64,000 nt of DNA from positions 218,587-282,586 of the forward strand of contig JABVXV010000057.1 of the NCBI GenBank assembly GCA_013365325.1. Reading direction: 5' to 3'. Positions 12,152-25,000 of this stretch are shown one piece after another. Within the stretch, counting starts at the first letter, position 1; the number at the start of each line of letters is the position of its first letter. The position numbers were made by a program, and so were the translations under genes. The stretch is from Dipetalonema caudispina. Lineage: Eukaryota > Nematoda > Chromadorea > Rhabditida > Onchocercidae. The notes beneath the pieces were generated by a model. It was not told the DNA's origin and did not search any database. It worked only from the letters and a program-made list of their open reading frames with translations.

Positions 12152-13951
12152 CTTTAGGCAACACAACCGATTACTTCTCTCCGAATAACTAGCACGAAAC
12201 TGTGTAAAGTTTTTAGTCAACTGAATCTGCAAAGGTATCAAAATGAGGTAAATTGTCATGTTAGACAACAACGCTCAGAATGATCGATGTTACTCTCATT
12301 TCCCGATGAATAATAATAAAACATAACAACACTGAGTAAAACCCCGCGACTTCCCAATTGACATCCACAGAACCACACACACACATAGACCACCTACGAC
12401 AACTAACACTAACGGGACAAATAGCAGCCTACAACAGTACCCATTCTGCCCTATCTTTTACTAACTCTATTGCTAGGACAGTTATCAGTCTGTTACAGCT
12501 CAAAATCTATCAAATATTGATCGGTAATCAGTAAATGAAATAGCCAGGAAATCCCAGTGGGACATCATCGATTGTTCCTATCAGTGCTTATTATACCCTA
12601 ATAGGTATTCAACAATATATTGCAATATCGGAGGTACAACATTGACTTGGATTGTTGTACAACTAATGGTATGGAAATGTGAGAGAATTTATGAAATAAA
12701 TATTAATAATAATAAGAATAACAACAATAAATCTACAAAAAAATTGGAAAATTGGAATCTCATAATATTCTTTTTTTTTTGCTTCAAATGTATAATATTT
12801 GATATCCAATATCATTCTATCGATATTTGGTAATTTATTTATTTATTTGTTTATTTTTAATCTATAAATTTATATATCTAAATGAAATATATCGATTATT
12901 GTTGCACACAGGTTAATACGTTTTATGTTGATCTTTGTAAAAACTTTTTTCTATTAACTTAATTATTTCAGGCTGCTGTTATTGTAAAAAACTGAAAATT
13001 TGGAAGTATCTCTGATGGAAATAGTTACCTGAAATTTAGGACTGCATTAAATTGAAGCCTACGGTTATCGACATGAAACGCGTTATTCTGCTTTAGTGTT
13101 AAAGTTTATTCTTAGCATTAAAGTTCGAATAAAATTTGTCCAAGAATTATTCAATTAGTTATAACTTAATTTTGATGCAGTTAAATGTATCCAGTGTACT
13201 ACCAATTTAAAGAAGTTATGGTAATTGATATTGTACAATCTCTACAAATCATTTAATTATCAAATAATTTTTGACTTACAAAGAAGCTATTTACAAATGA
13301 TATATCCTACAACGTTGTAACCATTACAATTCTGCTAACGCTTTAGCAGCTACTGAACCTAGACGACTATAACACGTACTATATGCAATTAAAATTTTAT
13401 CAACCATTCTCAATCACTTCTCTGAATCTTATCTGTCAGGAAGGATTTTTCAAAGGTGAAACTTTTTCTTCTCAATATTGTTATTCTCACTTCTGCTGTG
13501 ATCATTCAATTTTCTTAGAATGAAAATTATATCTCTTTTTTTTTTTTTTTGCATATTTTTACCAAGCACAGTTACAATTATATTTACTGGTGGTGAAACG
13601 GACAATATTCAAAAAAAAATCGACTAATTTATTGCTTTGATTAACAGCAAATTCTTTGTGCCATTATAAGTGTACCTGTATGATTCAAATGTATGGATGT
13701 TAACCAATTCGAAGAAGCTATGAGCATTAGTAAGTATGAAATTTTAATCTTGTAGATTGATGTATGGAATATTTGAGGACGATGTCTATTGATGCTATAA
13801 AGATTTTAAAGTTAAATTATGATTGAAATACGGTTTCATATTTCTTTAAACTTTATATGTCTTGCTTGGGATGAAACACGTTGATTAACTTTTTAAATAT
13901 GAATTGTTTTAATTCGATGACTTTTTGACCCGACCTGAATTGGTTCGTCCT
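12152..13951. other. Intergenic, no gene recognised
   Basis: The first 300 bases, upstream of eL41, are relatively C-rich on the plus strand and include a short AC run near 12377; they probably hold its promoter. The rest is AT-rich with no supported coding frame. Confidence 0.5.
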
Positions 13952-15456
13952 TTAGCCTGAAATGTTTTCTTTCAATCTTCCATGATCTGTTAAATGAGTT
14001 TCTGCACTCAATCGTAAAACAGAACATCGAACCTTATTCAAATTTCTCCTAATTTTTTGGATTTTAGTCAAGTCTTGGTTCGACTGGAACTGTTCATATT
14101 CGGCTTGCTCCAAAAATGTCGTTGGATCAGAAATTTTCTTCGTTTTCTCTGAATTTTTAAATTCTTTAGGCTTCAAATCTTTCGGTTCCTTTCGTTGTTT
14201 AACAATTTGTTCTTTCCAGGAAGGAAAAACCTCTGAATTGCTCGAAAAATCATAGCTTGACAGATTTGTCAACTGCTTCGATTCCGAATGGTTGTATCCG
14301 GAATCTTGAATAATCTCTTTGAAAGCATCTGGATGAATTTCTTTAGGTTTCTGCTTTTTTCCCTTAGATTTTGCTTTTTCCTGTTTTTTCTCTGTGATCA
14401 GTGATAGATGCCGTCCATCAGAAGCGATAATGGAAGAGCCAGCTGCGAAGCGACGATGAAAAGCTGTTGATTCGCCCTGTGTTTCATCAAGTTCTTTAGA
14501 TTCTTGAATGTTGCCCCATGTTTTATCCGCCATATCTCTTGAACCTATCCAGCGAATATTCTCTTTACTTGATACTAGACTTTGGATATCTTCCCTGCAA
14601 TTGAAATAGCTGGATGAAAAATTGGAAGGTTATCAGTTAAGCAATTAAGCAAGTAATTAGCTATACAATCGGGCTATTGTGTCTCGAGGAAATGAATACT
14701 GAATTACCCTTTATAAGCACATTCCCTTAAAAATCGTTATATAAAAAGAATTTTTACTGGAAACTGATATCTTTGAATGTTTTCTGTATTTTATATTTGA
14801 GATTTGTTACTGCGCTCATCAATGCTGCGATGTCTTTTTGAAAAATTCGCAGTTCGTTATTGGTCGCAGAAAATAAATCAAGTTTTTGTAAATAATGCAG
14901 GGCGATCGAAATATTTTCCAGCAATTCCGTTACTTCGATCTACAACGTATCAGAGATAGCAATTCTTGATTATTTCTTTAGATTGGTTTAGAAAATAGTT
15001 AATTTTCAATAGCGGTTGCGAATATATCTTACATGTTTTATTATCAATAATGAAATGGATAATTTAAGGAGGGTTTTTGCAAGGCTTAACAAACAAAACT
15101 TTTTGTTAGCCTTAAATTTGCCATTATTACCTCGAGTTCCACAACGCCGTATAGCTTCGGGCATTTTACTGATCGATCCAACTGGGCTGGAGGTTTAACT
15201 GAATGTTCATAATATTGCCTAAAGCTAATAATAAATTGATCAGGTACTCTCGGCTATGTTCCTCAAAGCGTTTTCCAGTCAAAAATTGGAAATCTAACCA
15301 TTGAGAAAATTTATCCCAAAATTCTGAAGTGAGATTGGCTAAATCAGTGAATAGAAAATTAAACCGACCCAGCCATAATTGTAGAACACTAGAAGATTAA
15401 AATGAATTTGAAAATAGACAATTTATATATAAATCATACCACACTTCCCATTTCTC
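13952..15456 (-). CDS. Unrecognised protein with lysine-rich C-terminal half (5' end not found)
   Basis: Five exons join in frame: 15456-15440, 15388-15170 (or to 15200), 15084-15033, 14939-14758 and 14594-13952, ending in TAG. The 52-base third exon is needed: without it the second and fourth exons do not share a frame. The N-terminal half is hydrophobic-aromatic and helical (LQLWLGRFNFLFTDLANLTS; VTELLENISIALHYLQKLDL), the C-terminal half is highly charged with a lysine cluster (EKKQEKAKSKGKKQKPKE) and ends near LRLSAETHLTDHGRLKENIS. No signal peptide or zinc motif is visible. The layout, helical domain then basic low-complexity tail, is common in nucleolar and RNP proteins, but I do not recognise the family. 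The start codon exon was not located between 15457 and 15710. Alternative donors at 15170 and 15200 keep the same phase and would differ by ten residues. Confidence 0.6.
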
Positions 15457-18069
15457 CTGTAAATGTAAAAATTTATCGCTTAAATTTCAGCAATGAGCCG
15501 TTTTTTTTTTTCTGCAATTTCTTTTTGATTTTTGACTGTGATCATGGGATCAGTGCACTTTTTATTGATTAGTGTGAAATTAACAACATAACGATCAATA
15601 AAATTTGTTGTGATGACATTTCTTGAATGATACTTCGTTTAGCATTTTTTTTATCAGAATAACTTTGAACTGCTTAATTATGTGAACTGATAATTGATTC
15701 TCTCCTAGCATGGACTCACAATCATCTGCACTACCGAACTTTGATAATGACTTTCAGCGAGGGAGAAAGGTTGGAAGATGAAAACAAACGAAATAAATTT
15801 GATAGATTGATCCTGAAATTCAAGCAAATCCTGTTATTCGTTTTCAAATCCGATCTTCATTGCATTTTGAAAAAATTCTTATCTTTAGTATCAGATTAAT
15901 GATTTTCTTATGTAACATACCGGTCAACTAATTAATTGAACACACAATATACGAATAGAAAAGTGTTCACGATTGTAATAGGATAATTTTGAAATGATTA
16001 CGATTTGCTTTTCATCTTTAACGATAAGAAAAACGTTGTCAATAATACAATAAATTCTTTGATAATTTCACAGTGGCAGTGATAAGTTAAATGTGTAATG
16101 CTATAAATAATTGTTTGTACATCGATTTATGGCTGAATGATTAATTTATTAACAGATCAATTTTTCATACATTCGGTTCAGGATGAATTCGAAAGTATTA
16201 AAGGTTATAAATTTTTGCAACACACTAAAACGAAGCAATGAGGAATCGAGAATTAATTAAAATTCATCAGTCTTTATGAAGACAGATTAAATTTGTTTAA
16301 TTTTTAATTGATTTCATTATTTAGTTGATGAGAAGCTATTACACAACTGTATTGGCATAGTTATGGGTTGAATATTTATGGGAAAAAGTTGATGAGCTTT
16401 TTGATCCAAAATAAGAGTAAATTTCTGTACAACTTGAAGAATAAGAGAGGAATGAAGCAAATAGTTAGAATCTAAATGATCAGTAGTTGAATGAAGAAAA
16501 CTTATCATTAACTTATCATGTGTTGTACAATATTGATATCATTATTGATATATTTTAATCTATCTCAATTATCTGTTGTAAGTTCAATTGTTTCGATGGG
16601 ATTGTTTGTCTTTAATTTCCATATTGCAGAATTGGAAGTATTATTAACTATAAGTTTATTGCGATTTATCAATTCTTCCTTTCATTTCGATCTTTCCCGA
16701 CAAATTCTTTTGGTTCGATGAGTCGAGAAGATATACGGCAATGAATACTGCGAAAAGCGACAATTATGGAGAGGATGACACTGAACTGATAATGAATTCA
16801 TTAATGAAAGAGTAGAAAGACGAAAGTTCTGATGTTGTAACTATTATCCCGTGATTTCCATCTCATTTTCCATCAATTCATAAGTTCCTTTCCTTGATTT
16901 GATGGAATCTTTTGTAGTAATTTTAATCGCTTGTCATTTATTCCTTCAATTGTAATCTTATTATATTCACATTGTTCTTTGTCTGGAACAAGATCTTCGA
17001 GCGGTATCAAACATAGCTTTTTGACGTTGTCGAGTATTTTCACAATCCCTCTCTTGCGTAGGGTCACGTTTCTTGTAATATTCATTATCATATCTTTCCC
17101 AGCTCATAGAATCAAGGAAATTTCGCTCGAATTCAAAGGAAAAGTTAATAAATCATAGTAAAAAATCGGCCTCAAAGAGAGAAGTAAACTTGCAACAGAT
17201 AGCAGAAAAAATCAATTAATATAAATGAAATAATAAAAAGCACTGTGTAGTAAATGATAATGTGCTGACCATTTGATGATGACCATTCGTAAGCCACTAA
17301 CAATGTGAACCTCTATTTGGTCGATCTGTTCCAAGTGGTCACTTACTTGCAATATTACGTATGCATGGACAATATGAATTTTTGAATCTGTGACGAAAAG
17401 TAATCTGGAAAATAATGATCAGATCTAAGGCATTAGATTTTGTATATTGTTGATCACAATTTTAGCGATCAGGGAGTTTCAAGATGAAATGGTATTTTAG
17501 TTTTTTACTGCAAAATTTTTGAGTGGATATTATTATATCAATCTGTTTTCATATCACTGGGTCATCAAAGCTGACTGACAGCAATTGGTTAATTAGAAAT
17601 TTCTAAAATTATGGAAACACAAAAATATTGGACAACATGGCTGATAGTATAGACTGCACTTGAATTTCTATATTCAATTTGAAAGAGATATTGGCAATCG
17701 GAAATGATATATGAAATGTAAGTCAATAGAATTATTGGTGTTGCAAAGTTAACACATAGTCGACTTTTTTTTTTTTTGACTAAACAATTAATTTAACTGT
17801 TGGCATTTGTAAGATGAACAACTTAGAGATTTAAAAAGGTAAACAGTGATACATTCTTTTGAAGCATAATTTAATTTTAAATTCGATATGTAAATTTTCG
17901 GTCATCTAAGGAAAAAGCTAACGAAATTAGAAACTTGATTCATTTCTCTTATCCTGCTATAAATGAAGTTGGTTAATTTCACTGGGAAAATTTATTTATT
18001 CAAAAAATGAACTACGTAAGTATGAAATACGTGAAAAATTGTTTTCATCTTCTAATTGAAATTTTTCAG
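15457..18069. other. Intergenic, upstream of hexokinase and the minus-strand gene
   Basis: Should hold the missing 5' exon of the minus-strand gene and the hexokinase promoter. A plus-strand ATG at 15711 opens 20 codons to AAG|GTTGGA, like a first exon, but it cannot join the hexokinase exon in frame. A minus-strand 46-codon frame from ATG 17107 (start MSWERYDNEYYKKRDP) has coding-like composition but no partner exon. Confidence 0.4.
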
Positions 18070-18074
18070 GCAAA

Positions 18075-19652
18075 ATGAGGGATATGATGCGTGAAATATC
18101 ATTACATAGCCGAAGAAATAATGGTCAGTTTGAAAAAATTCAAGAATTTTGCAAACCACTGATATTATCTGATGATCAATTAAGACATGTAATGCAAGAA
18201 ATGCACAGTAAAATGGAAAAAGGATTAAGCGATGAACCTGGTGTAAAATCATGTCTGAAAATGTTACCATCGTTTGTAAGATCTATTCCAAATGGTACCG
18301 AAAAAGGAGATTATTTAGCTTTGGATTTAGGTGGTACCAATTTTCGTGTTTTACTTATACGCTTAAATGGTACCGAAGCTGAAATTTCGGGAAAGATTTA
18401 TAGTGTGCCGGATGCTATAATGAAAGGTACTGGAATTATGCTTTTCGATCATATCGCCGCGTGTTTGGCTAATTTCATGGAAAATAATGACCTGAAAGGT
18501 GCTAATAAATTACCACTTGGTTTTACATTTTCATTTCCCGTGTCACAAGAAGGTTTGACATCCGGAATACTGATGCATTGGAGTAAAGGTTTCAGCGCAA
18601 GCGGTGTAGAAGGTAAAGATGTGGTTCAATTCTTACGTGATGCATGTAATCGACGTAAAGATATAGATATAGATATCGAAGCTTTGTTGAATGATACAGT
18701 GGGTACCCTAATGGCATGCGCATTCAAAGATAATACATGTCAAATTGGAGTGATTCTTGGAACTGGCACCAATGCTTGTTACATGGAGAAATTATCAAAT
18801 TGTCCAAAATTTAAGAAATTCAAATTCCATGAGGATAACTATCCGAAAGAAATGATCATTAATATGGAATGGGGCGCATTTGGCGATGATGGATGTTTAG
18901 ACTTCATTCGAACAATTTACGATTCGCAAGTGGATGAGCAAACTATTAATCCAGGACTTCATTTATTCGAGAAAATGATTTCTGGAATGTATATGGGTGA
19001 ATTAGTACGATATGTATTAGTTTATTTGGCTAAAGAAAAGCTAATATTCGATGGAGATTATGATTCGATATCTCAACCGCATTGTTTCCCAACCAAATAT
19101 CTCTCCGAAATCGAAGCTGAACAGGGTAACGGTAAGCTTTATCAGAAAACAATACAAATTCTGGAAGATATTGGTGTGGAAGATGTTACGATTCAGGACT
19201 GCGAAATCGTGGCTTATGTTTGTTCGGTGATTAGCACAAGGTTTGAATTTGATCATAATTTAGAACTCATCAGAAAATAATACAAATTCTGATAGATATT
19301 TGGTATGAAACATGTATCGATGAGGAAAATTTAATAAAATTCCATTCATTCATTTGCTTCTGAGGAACTTTTATCTGATTTCAGGGCAGCACATCTTACA
19401 GCAGCCGGAATTACTTGTCTGTTGAATCGTTTACAGAAACCGTATGTCACAGTTGGTATCGATGGGTCCTTATTTCGTTTTCATCCACATTTTGCCAGAA
19501 TTATGGATCAGAAAATTGATAAATTGTTGCCAAAAAATTTAGAATATCAGCTAATGTTGTCGGAAGATGGAAGTGGACGTGGTGCAGCATTAGTTGCTGC
19601 TGTAGCAAAACGTATTAAACATGAAGCACGTGAGAAAAACAAAAAAAATTAA
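18075..19652 (+). CDS. hxk: Hexokinase
   Basis: Two exons, 18075-19240 and 19385-19652, joined through ACAAG|GTTTGA and TTTCAG (phase 2), give 477 residues, the size of a single-domain 50-kDa hexokinase. ATP:hexose phosphorylation motifs are all present in order: ATP phosphate-1 loop LALDLGGTNFRV (about 81-92), sugar-binding LGFTFSFP (about 148-155) and SKGFSASGVEG (170-180), catalytic aspartate in LNDTVGT (about 205-211), phosphate-2 ILGTGTNACYME (about 227-238), WGAFGDDG (266-273) and the adenosine-site SEDGSGRGAA (about 448-457). The enzyme commits glucose to glycolysis and trehalose metabolism in the cytosol. A strong acceptor (atttttcag) lies five bases before ATG 18075, so the mRNA is probably spliced-leader trans-spliced there or has a noncoding first exon. 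The frame reads past the donor to 19280; that extension is intron. Confidence 0.97.
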
Positions 19653-22038
19653 TTAACTAACTTTAATCATCACCATCATAAATCATATTTTGTCAATTAA
19701 AATCTATTTGTCCACTAGGGAAATGAAATCAAACGACGAATTCTGCATTACAACATATAAATTGAATAAATTATGAATTAAAGATTTTGATGTATATATA
19801 TGCACATAGCCATTATTCCAGTAACAATTATTTGAAATTTTTAATGACTGTGCAAAAATAAAAAAGAAAATTGAAAGAGAATTGTGGGTTACAATGATCA
19901 GAGATCATAATTATTATCATTTTATCATATTACTGTGAAGTTACCATGAAGGATAGGTTCTATTAATTATTTGATCATTAAGTTTTTATGGAAATGGATA
20001 AAAGAGGAAGTATTTTATTAGAAGGGAATGTAAGATACATATGTTGAAACAGATGTGATTTTATTTTAAAATGATTCATTAACGAGTAGACAATTAGCAA
20101 TAAGTAACAGTAGCAGTGTGATGAGAATTAATGATAAATAGAAGATGATGTGAATGTAAATAGAATAATGGGACAGATCAAGTTGAAATTTTCTCAGTGA
20201 TAATTTAGTTAGATCCGAAGAAATGATATTCACTCATTTAAAACAATTACATGAGAATCATAACATCAAAACGTCGTAAAAGTGTGATAAACGTGATAAA
20301 TGTGATGGAATTAAACTAAAAAGTTACAATTCATTATAATAATGGGCAGATATTAAAATAAAATCCGAAAAATTCCATACGATTATCATCTGTTATAATA
20401 TTGAACTTGTTCATAGCAAGTTCCATCCGTTCTTGAATCTCTTCATTGATATTGATGGCATATATTCAATTCAAAACATTTGGTTCAATTGGTGCTCAAA
20501 GCTATCTTTTAACTTTGAACTTTGATCACAGCAAGGAACGAATCACTGACAATTGATGTTAACCTTGTTGCGTTTTTATTTTCGCATATGAACTAATGAA
20601 AGAATAATTTATTGTTCTATTATCTCTAAATAATTGATAGATTTGGCTTTATGCTGCAACTTCAACTTTTCTTCTTCATCCTAGAGGTCAAATGCGATGA
20701 AATTGGAGAATACACCAGGTAACATTGAAATTTCCAGTGGTAAGAATAACTTTTGTTCATCCATTTTAATGTATTCCCACTCATATCAAAGATTTAATTT
20801 GAATATAACCCTGCAATGAGATTTCAAATGAGATATTACTCATCCCGAGACATGAATAATTGCAACGATAGCTTGCAAAATAAGCAACTTAACTCAAAAT
20901 GGATCGAAAGCGGAATATGCAAATCATCCAGTGCTATAACACAGATAACGATCGCAATTTGGCAGAGTAAATTCTGTTACAGAAGCCAACAAAAAAATAC
21001 ATTTGTCAACAACTATGGTTATGGTCCAAATGGGTTTGGCCCAAACAATGGTGGTTTCGGCAGTTTTGGTTTCTGGCGTGAGAAGTTTCAGAACAGGTCA
21101 TCAAATCACATATAAATGACGAATTTCTTCTGTCAAATGACTACTGCATTTTCCGTTATATCTATTCAGGAAAACTTTAAGGTTTAGGTGATATTACAAT
21201 GTGATAAGAAACTTTAGGTGTATCGAAAAAACATGCTGCATATTGGCCATAGACATAAGATGGTTGGGACAAACAGCCTTATCAATGAAAGAGCCAGAAA
21301 ATTGATAGGGGAGAATTCCCACCAGGAAGCATTTGAAAGCGTTGTCTGAGTTTGAAGGCATGATTAGAAAATGAAATAACAAAATCATCTTGCTAGCCTT
21401 AATAAAGGATAAGGTAAACAATCAAAGTTGAACTGATTTCAGCTTAACTTGAAAAAATAAAAATGTGACTTGGAAATTCGAAAGTTCCGACTTTTAGCAG
21501 TTTATCCGCTCTTTATACATGGTAGTCTTATCGAAATTACTATGGTGAATTCGCTTTTTATAAAAATCGTCTACAGTAAGCTGGCACTATCAATTTTGAA
21601 GAACTTCAACAAGAACAACTGGGTTAGTTTTATTCATTTTTTAAATAGAGTAATTAATATTTTTATGATCACCAAATTCAGAAAGACTAGTACTTTTATG
21701 TCGCCCTGCTTTTGATTCAAATTCATATTATCTCTAGGTTTATAATTTTAGGACTATTTTACAATGGCGTTTGGGGATTCATGAATCATTCGCCATACTG
21801 GTTCGGATAAAGGAAAAAATATTCGGTGCAGCTGATTTTCAAGCATTCAAAAATCTTTGTTTTTTTCTATATTTAATGATCAACCAACATTTATTTTAAC
21901 AACTTTGCTTTCAAAAATGGCAACCTCGAAAGTTCCACTAAGAAACATCCTTTCATAAATGAAAATCCATCCATCCATATTATTAAGTATTTCATTAAAT
22001 GTTTCCTGACTCTGTACCGCAATTTCACAACAAAGAGG
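19653..22038. other. Intergenic, with one glycine-rich candidate exon
   Basis: Hexokinase 3' flank then AT-rich spacer. At 20983-21096 (plus) a good acceptor (ttctgttacag) and donor (AACAG|GTCATC) bracket an open frame with NYGYGPNGFGPNNGGFGSFG, like a secreted Gly/Tyr-rich peptide. No signal-peptide exon was found to join it, so it stays a candidate. Confidence 0.35.
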
Positions 22039-25000
22039 TTATGTGTATGTTTCCACTGTATCAGTTGGTTGCTGCTGTTGTAAAAAGGGCACTTGTCGGC
22101 CATGCACTGGACAATGTCTCATACTTGTAGTTCTTGGGTACACAGTTGTCCCACCGTACACCACAGCGTTATTCGCTATCCCGATTCCGCTTCCAGCTTG
22201 TATTGACGATGTTTGAGCCTTAAATTCATTTTTCAAATAAAATTTACCGAGCTATTTTGCCCTTCCAAGAGTCGAAAAATCGATAACTGCAATACCAGTA
22301 AAGAAATTCATTCATCCAAGGAAAAAACCTTTTTACTCTGTAAAAAATGTTTCGCAAAACGGACTTACAAAAAACTGTTGAGGAATGCCTGGTGATTGGT
22401 CATCACCACGTATACAACAATGACATAACAAGCAACATATATTGCGTGGTTCATCTGGATCTCGCCTTTCTGTTTCTCGGATCGAATATATTAAGGAACC
22501 AATCATTACTAGGGTAAACGACACGAAATATGACGGGTTGAACTGAAGTTTTATTGAATTTTTAAAGATTGCACCCAAAAACTGATTTTTATCTAAGGCA
22601 ATTAAAATTACATAAAGTAGATATTATAGACCGACCAACCTTTTTAAATCATATTTTCGATAGACTAATTATTTTGCCAGTATTAGCGACAGCTTTTCAA
22701 GCAAACAACTTACTTTATACTTGAACATGAATAAGCCAAAAACGAGAGTATAAAAGTCGGCAGTAAGTATTGATAAGTTGAACATAAGGGCGGAAGACTT
22801 CTGTACAACCACACTGACCAATGAATAGAATAGAAACATACAGGCAGCAAATAAAAGATAGTATATTATGATCGTTCCTGACCAGTTGATTGATGCTAAC
22901 TCACGATGCTCCAAAGCAGCACTGAAATAATATCTTATCAAATATAAAAAATCAATTTTATTCTTATTCATCATTTTAACAAGATGTTATTCGATAAACT
23001 TACAGTTGTATTCCTGAAATGACTGAGCCGAACAAGCCAACCATGCCAAGATATTCGACTCGATTATTTTGTTTTACTAAAAATTCTTCACCAACATTTC
23101 CCACTGCGTACAGAAATGAGCCAGTCAAACATAATATATCACCTAATACTCGATTAGAATCTGTAAAACTTATTGGTGAAATGAAAATATAGATAAAATT
23201 AAACTTGTGGTATACATATACATAAATTACGGCCAGTTCACTACTGTAGCATCATTTGTACTCAATTATGTCACCAATTTTATAACCCAATACTGTCACT
23301 AATTTTTCTGTATCATATATATATATATATATAAAGAAATATACGTAATGTAGGAAATACCTATATTTATATTTATATTTATTTTTATACATACCATAAA
23401 GTACGACAAACACTGGAAATCTTAACATGTAATAATTTGTTTCAAAGAAAGTGAATAAGTCAATAAATTAATAAAATTAAAATAAAGATGAAAAAATATT
23501 AAAAGTCTAGACTTGAAAAAGAAATTCCCAAGAAACAAGAAAATAAAAAATAGGTTAAATTTACTAAAATGATTGATTTATTCTTTTAGGTCATTAAAAG
23601 ACGAAAATTCCAATGGTATCACCACATTTAACAGTAAGAATGATCTTTTGATATTCTTAAATGTCTTATTTTTCATGTCTTGAGCATGCCTATAGCAAGT
23701 CGTACTGTATAAAGAATATGGAGAGGGAATAATTACAAGGGGAAGGGGAAATGCGAACAAGGAACACACAATCTTGTACACAACTTTATCAAACTTATAT
23801 CGACTTTTGTTAGCCTAATTTTTAACTTGAAATTTTCAGAGCATAATATACCTCCAGAAGCACCTTTTCCTTCCAGTGCATCAGCCCAAATAAAAACAGT
23901 AATTCCGATAAGACATATTCCAACACCGACTATATGTGTTAAGAGGTAGCGTGTAGAAAGGAATAACCACGATAATAGTAATATTATCGGTATCGTTGAG
24001 CAATCCAGCAACTGCAATATCGATAATTGATAAACTAAACAGCGTTTCTTGTTTGCTCAAATATCAGCGTTACCTTCATAATAAATGATAACAGGAAAAA
24101 ACTTTGAGCTGAATTTAAATGGAAGCATTACTGAAAAAGTTGCGTGACCACTAGGTATTACAATGAAGAAATGATACACTAAAATACTCGACATTGATTG
24201 ATATCTTTGCTTTTTGAACAACATTTATTCAAAAAGGCTAAATAACTGAATGTAATAAGAAATACCTGTATACTGGTCAAATTAGTGAATTGATAAGCGT
24301 AAACAATGATATAGTTAGCTTCAACATCTACGATAGCCAATAGCAAGTAGTGCCATCCACGTTTCCTGAGTACTGGTAAAAATGCATTTTCTCCCTTTCG
24401 GAATACCAACATTGTCCCATAAATGGATGATAATAGGAAATAGTTAAGAAAGCTCTGAGCTGAAATTCAATTTTTACGATGTGTGTACACAAAGGTGACT
24501 ATAAATAAATTTACTTATAGATCTTTCTATTTTTTATCTTCCATAGTTTTCTATAGTGTCTATAGCTTTATTATATGTAATTATTTGTTCGAGATTTTGC
24601 GCGGTTTATCTTTGTTTGAAAGTTCGTTACACTTCATTAGTGATTGTTTAATTGGTACCTGTCGGAGTATTTACTCCTTTATCACTGAGTAACTGACTAC
24701 CAACGCCTGTACCACATAAGCATAATGATAGAATTTGCCCGTAAACAATGTTTCGGAATGTCCGCCTGAAACAAGGTTATTGCGAACAATGAATTTATCC
24801 TGTCAGAATGACACCAACAACAAGAAAATATAAAATTCGATGCTTTCAAACTTCCAGAACAAGTCTGAGAGATAAAAACGAAAAGTAAACCTGAAGATAT
24901 CATTACTGCAACAAGGTGAGCAATCGATTCCTTCTTCTTCCTGATAGGACGCTACTGCACCTGATGGTACAGGTGTTTTTAGCGAGGTATTCGTCGGCGG

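Noticed and set aside
15711..15770. Plus-strand first-exon-like frame starting MDSQSSALPN
   Set aside because: Its donor is in phase 0 and joining it to the hexokinase exon at 18070 gives an immediate stop; no other partner was found.
16967..17107. 46-codon minus-strand frame starting MSWERYDNEYYKKRD
   Set aside because: Protein-like composition, but it overlaps a second open frame on the same strand and has no splice sites or recognisable motif.
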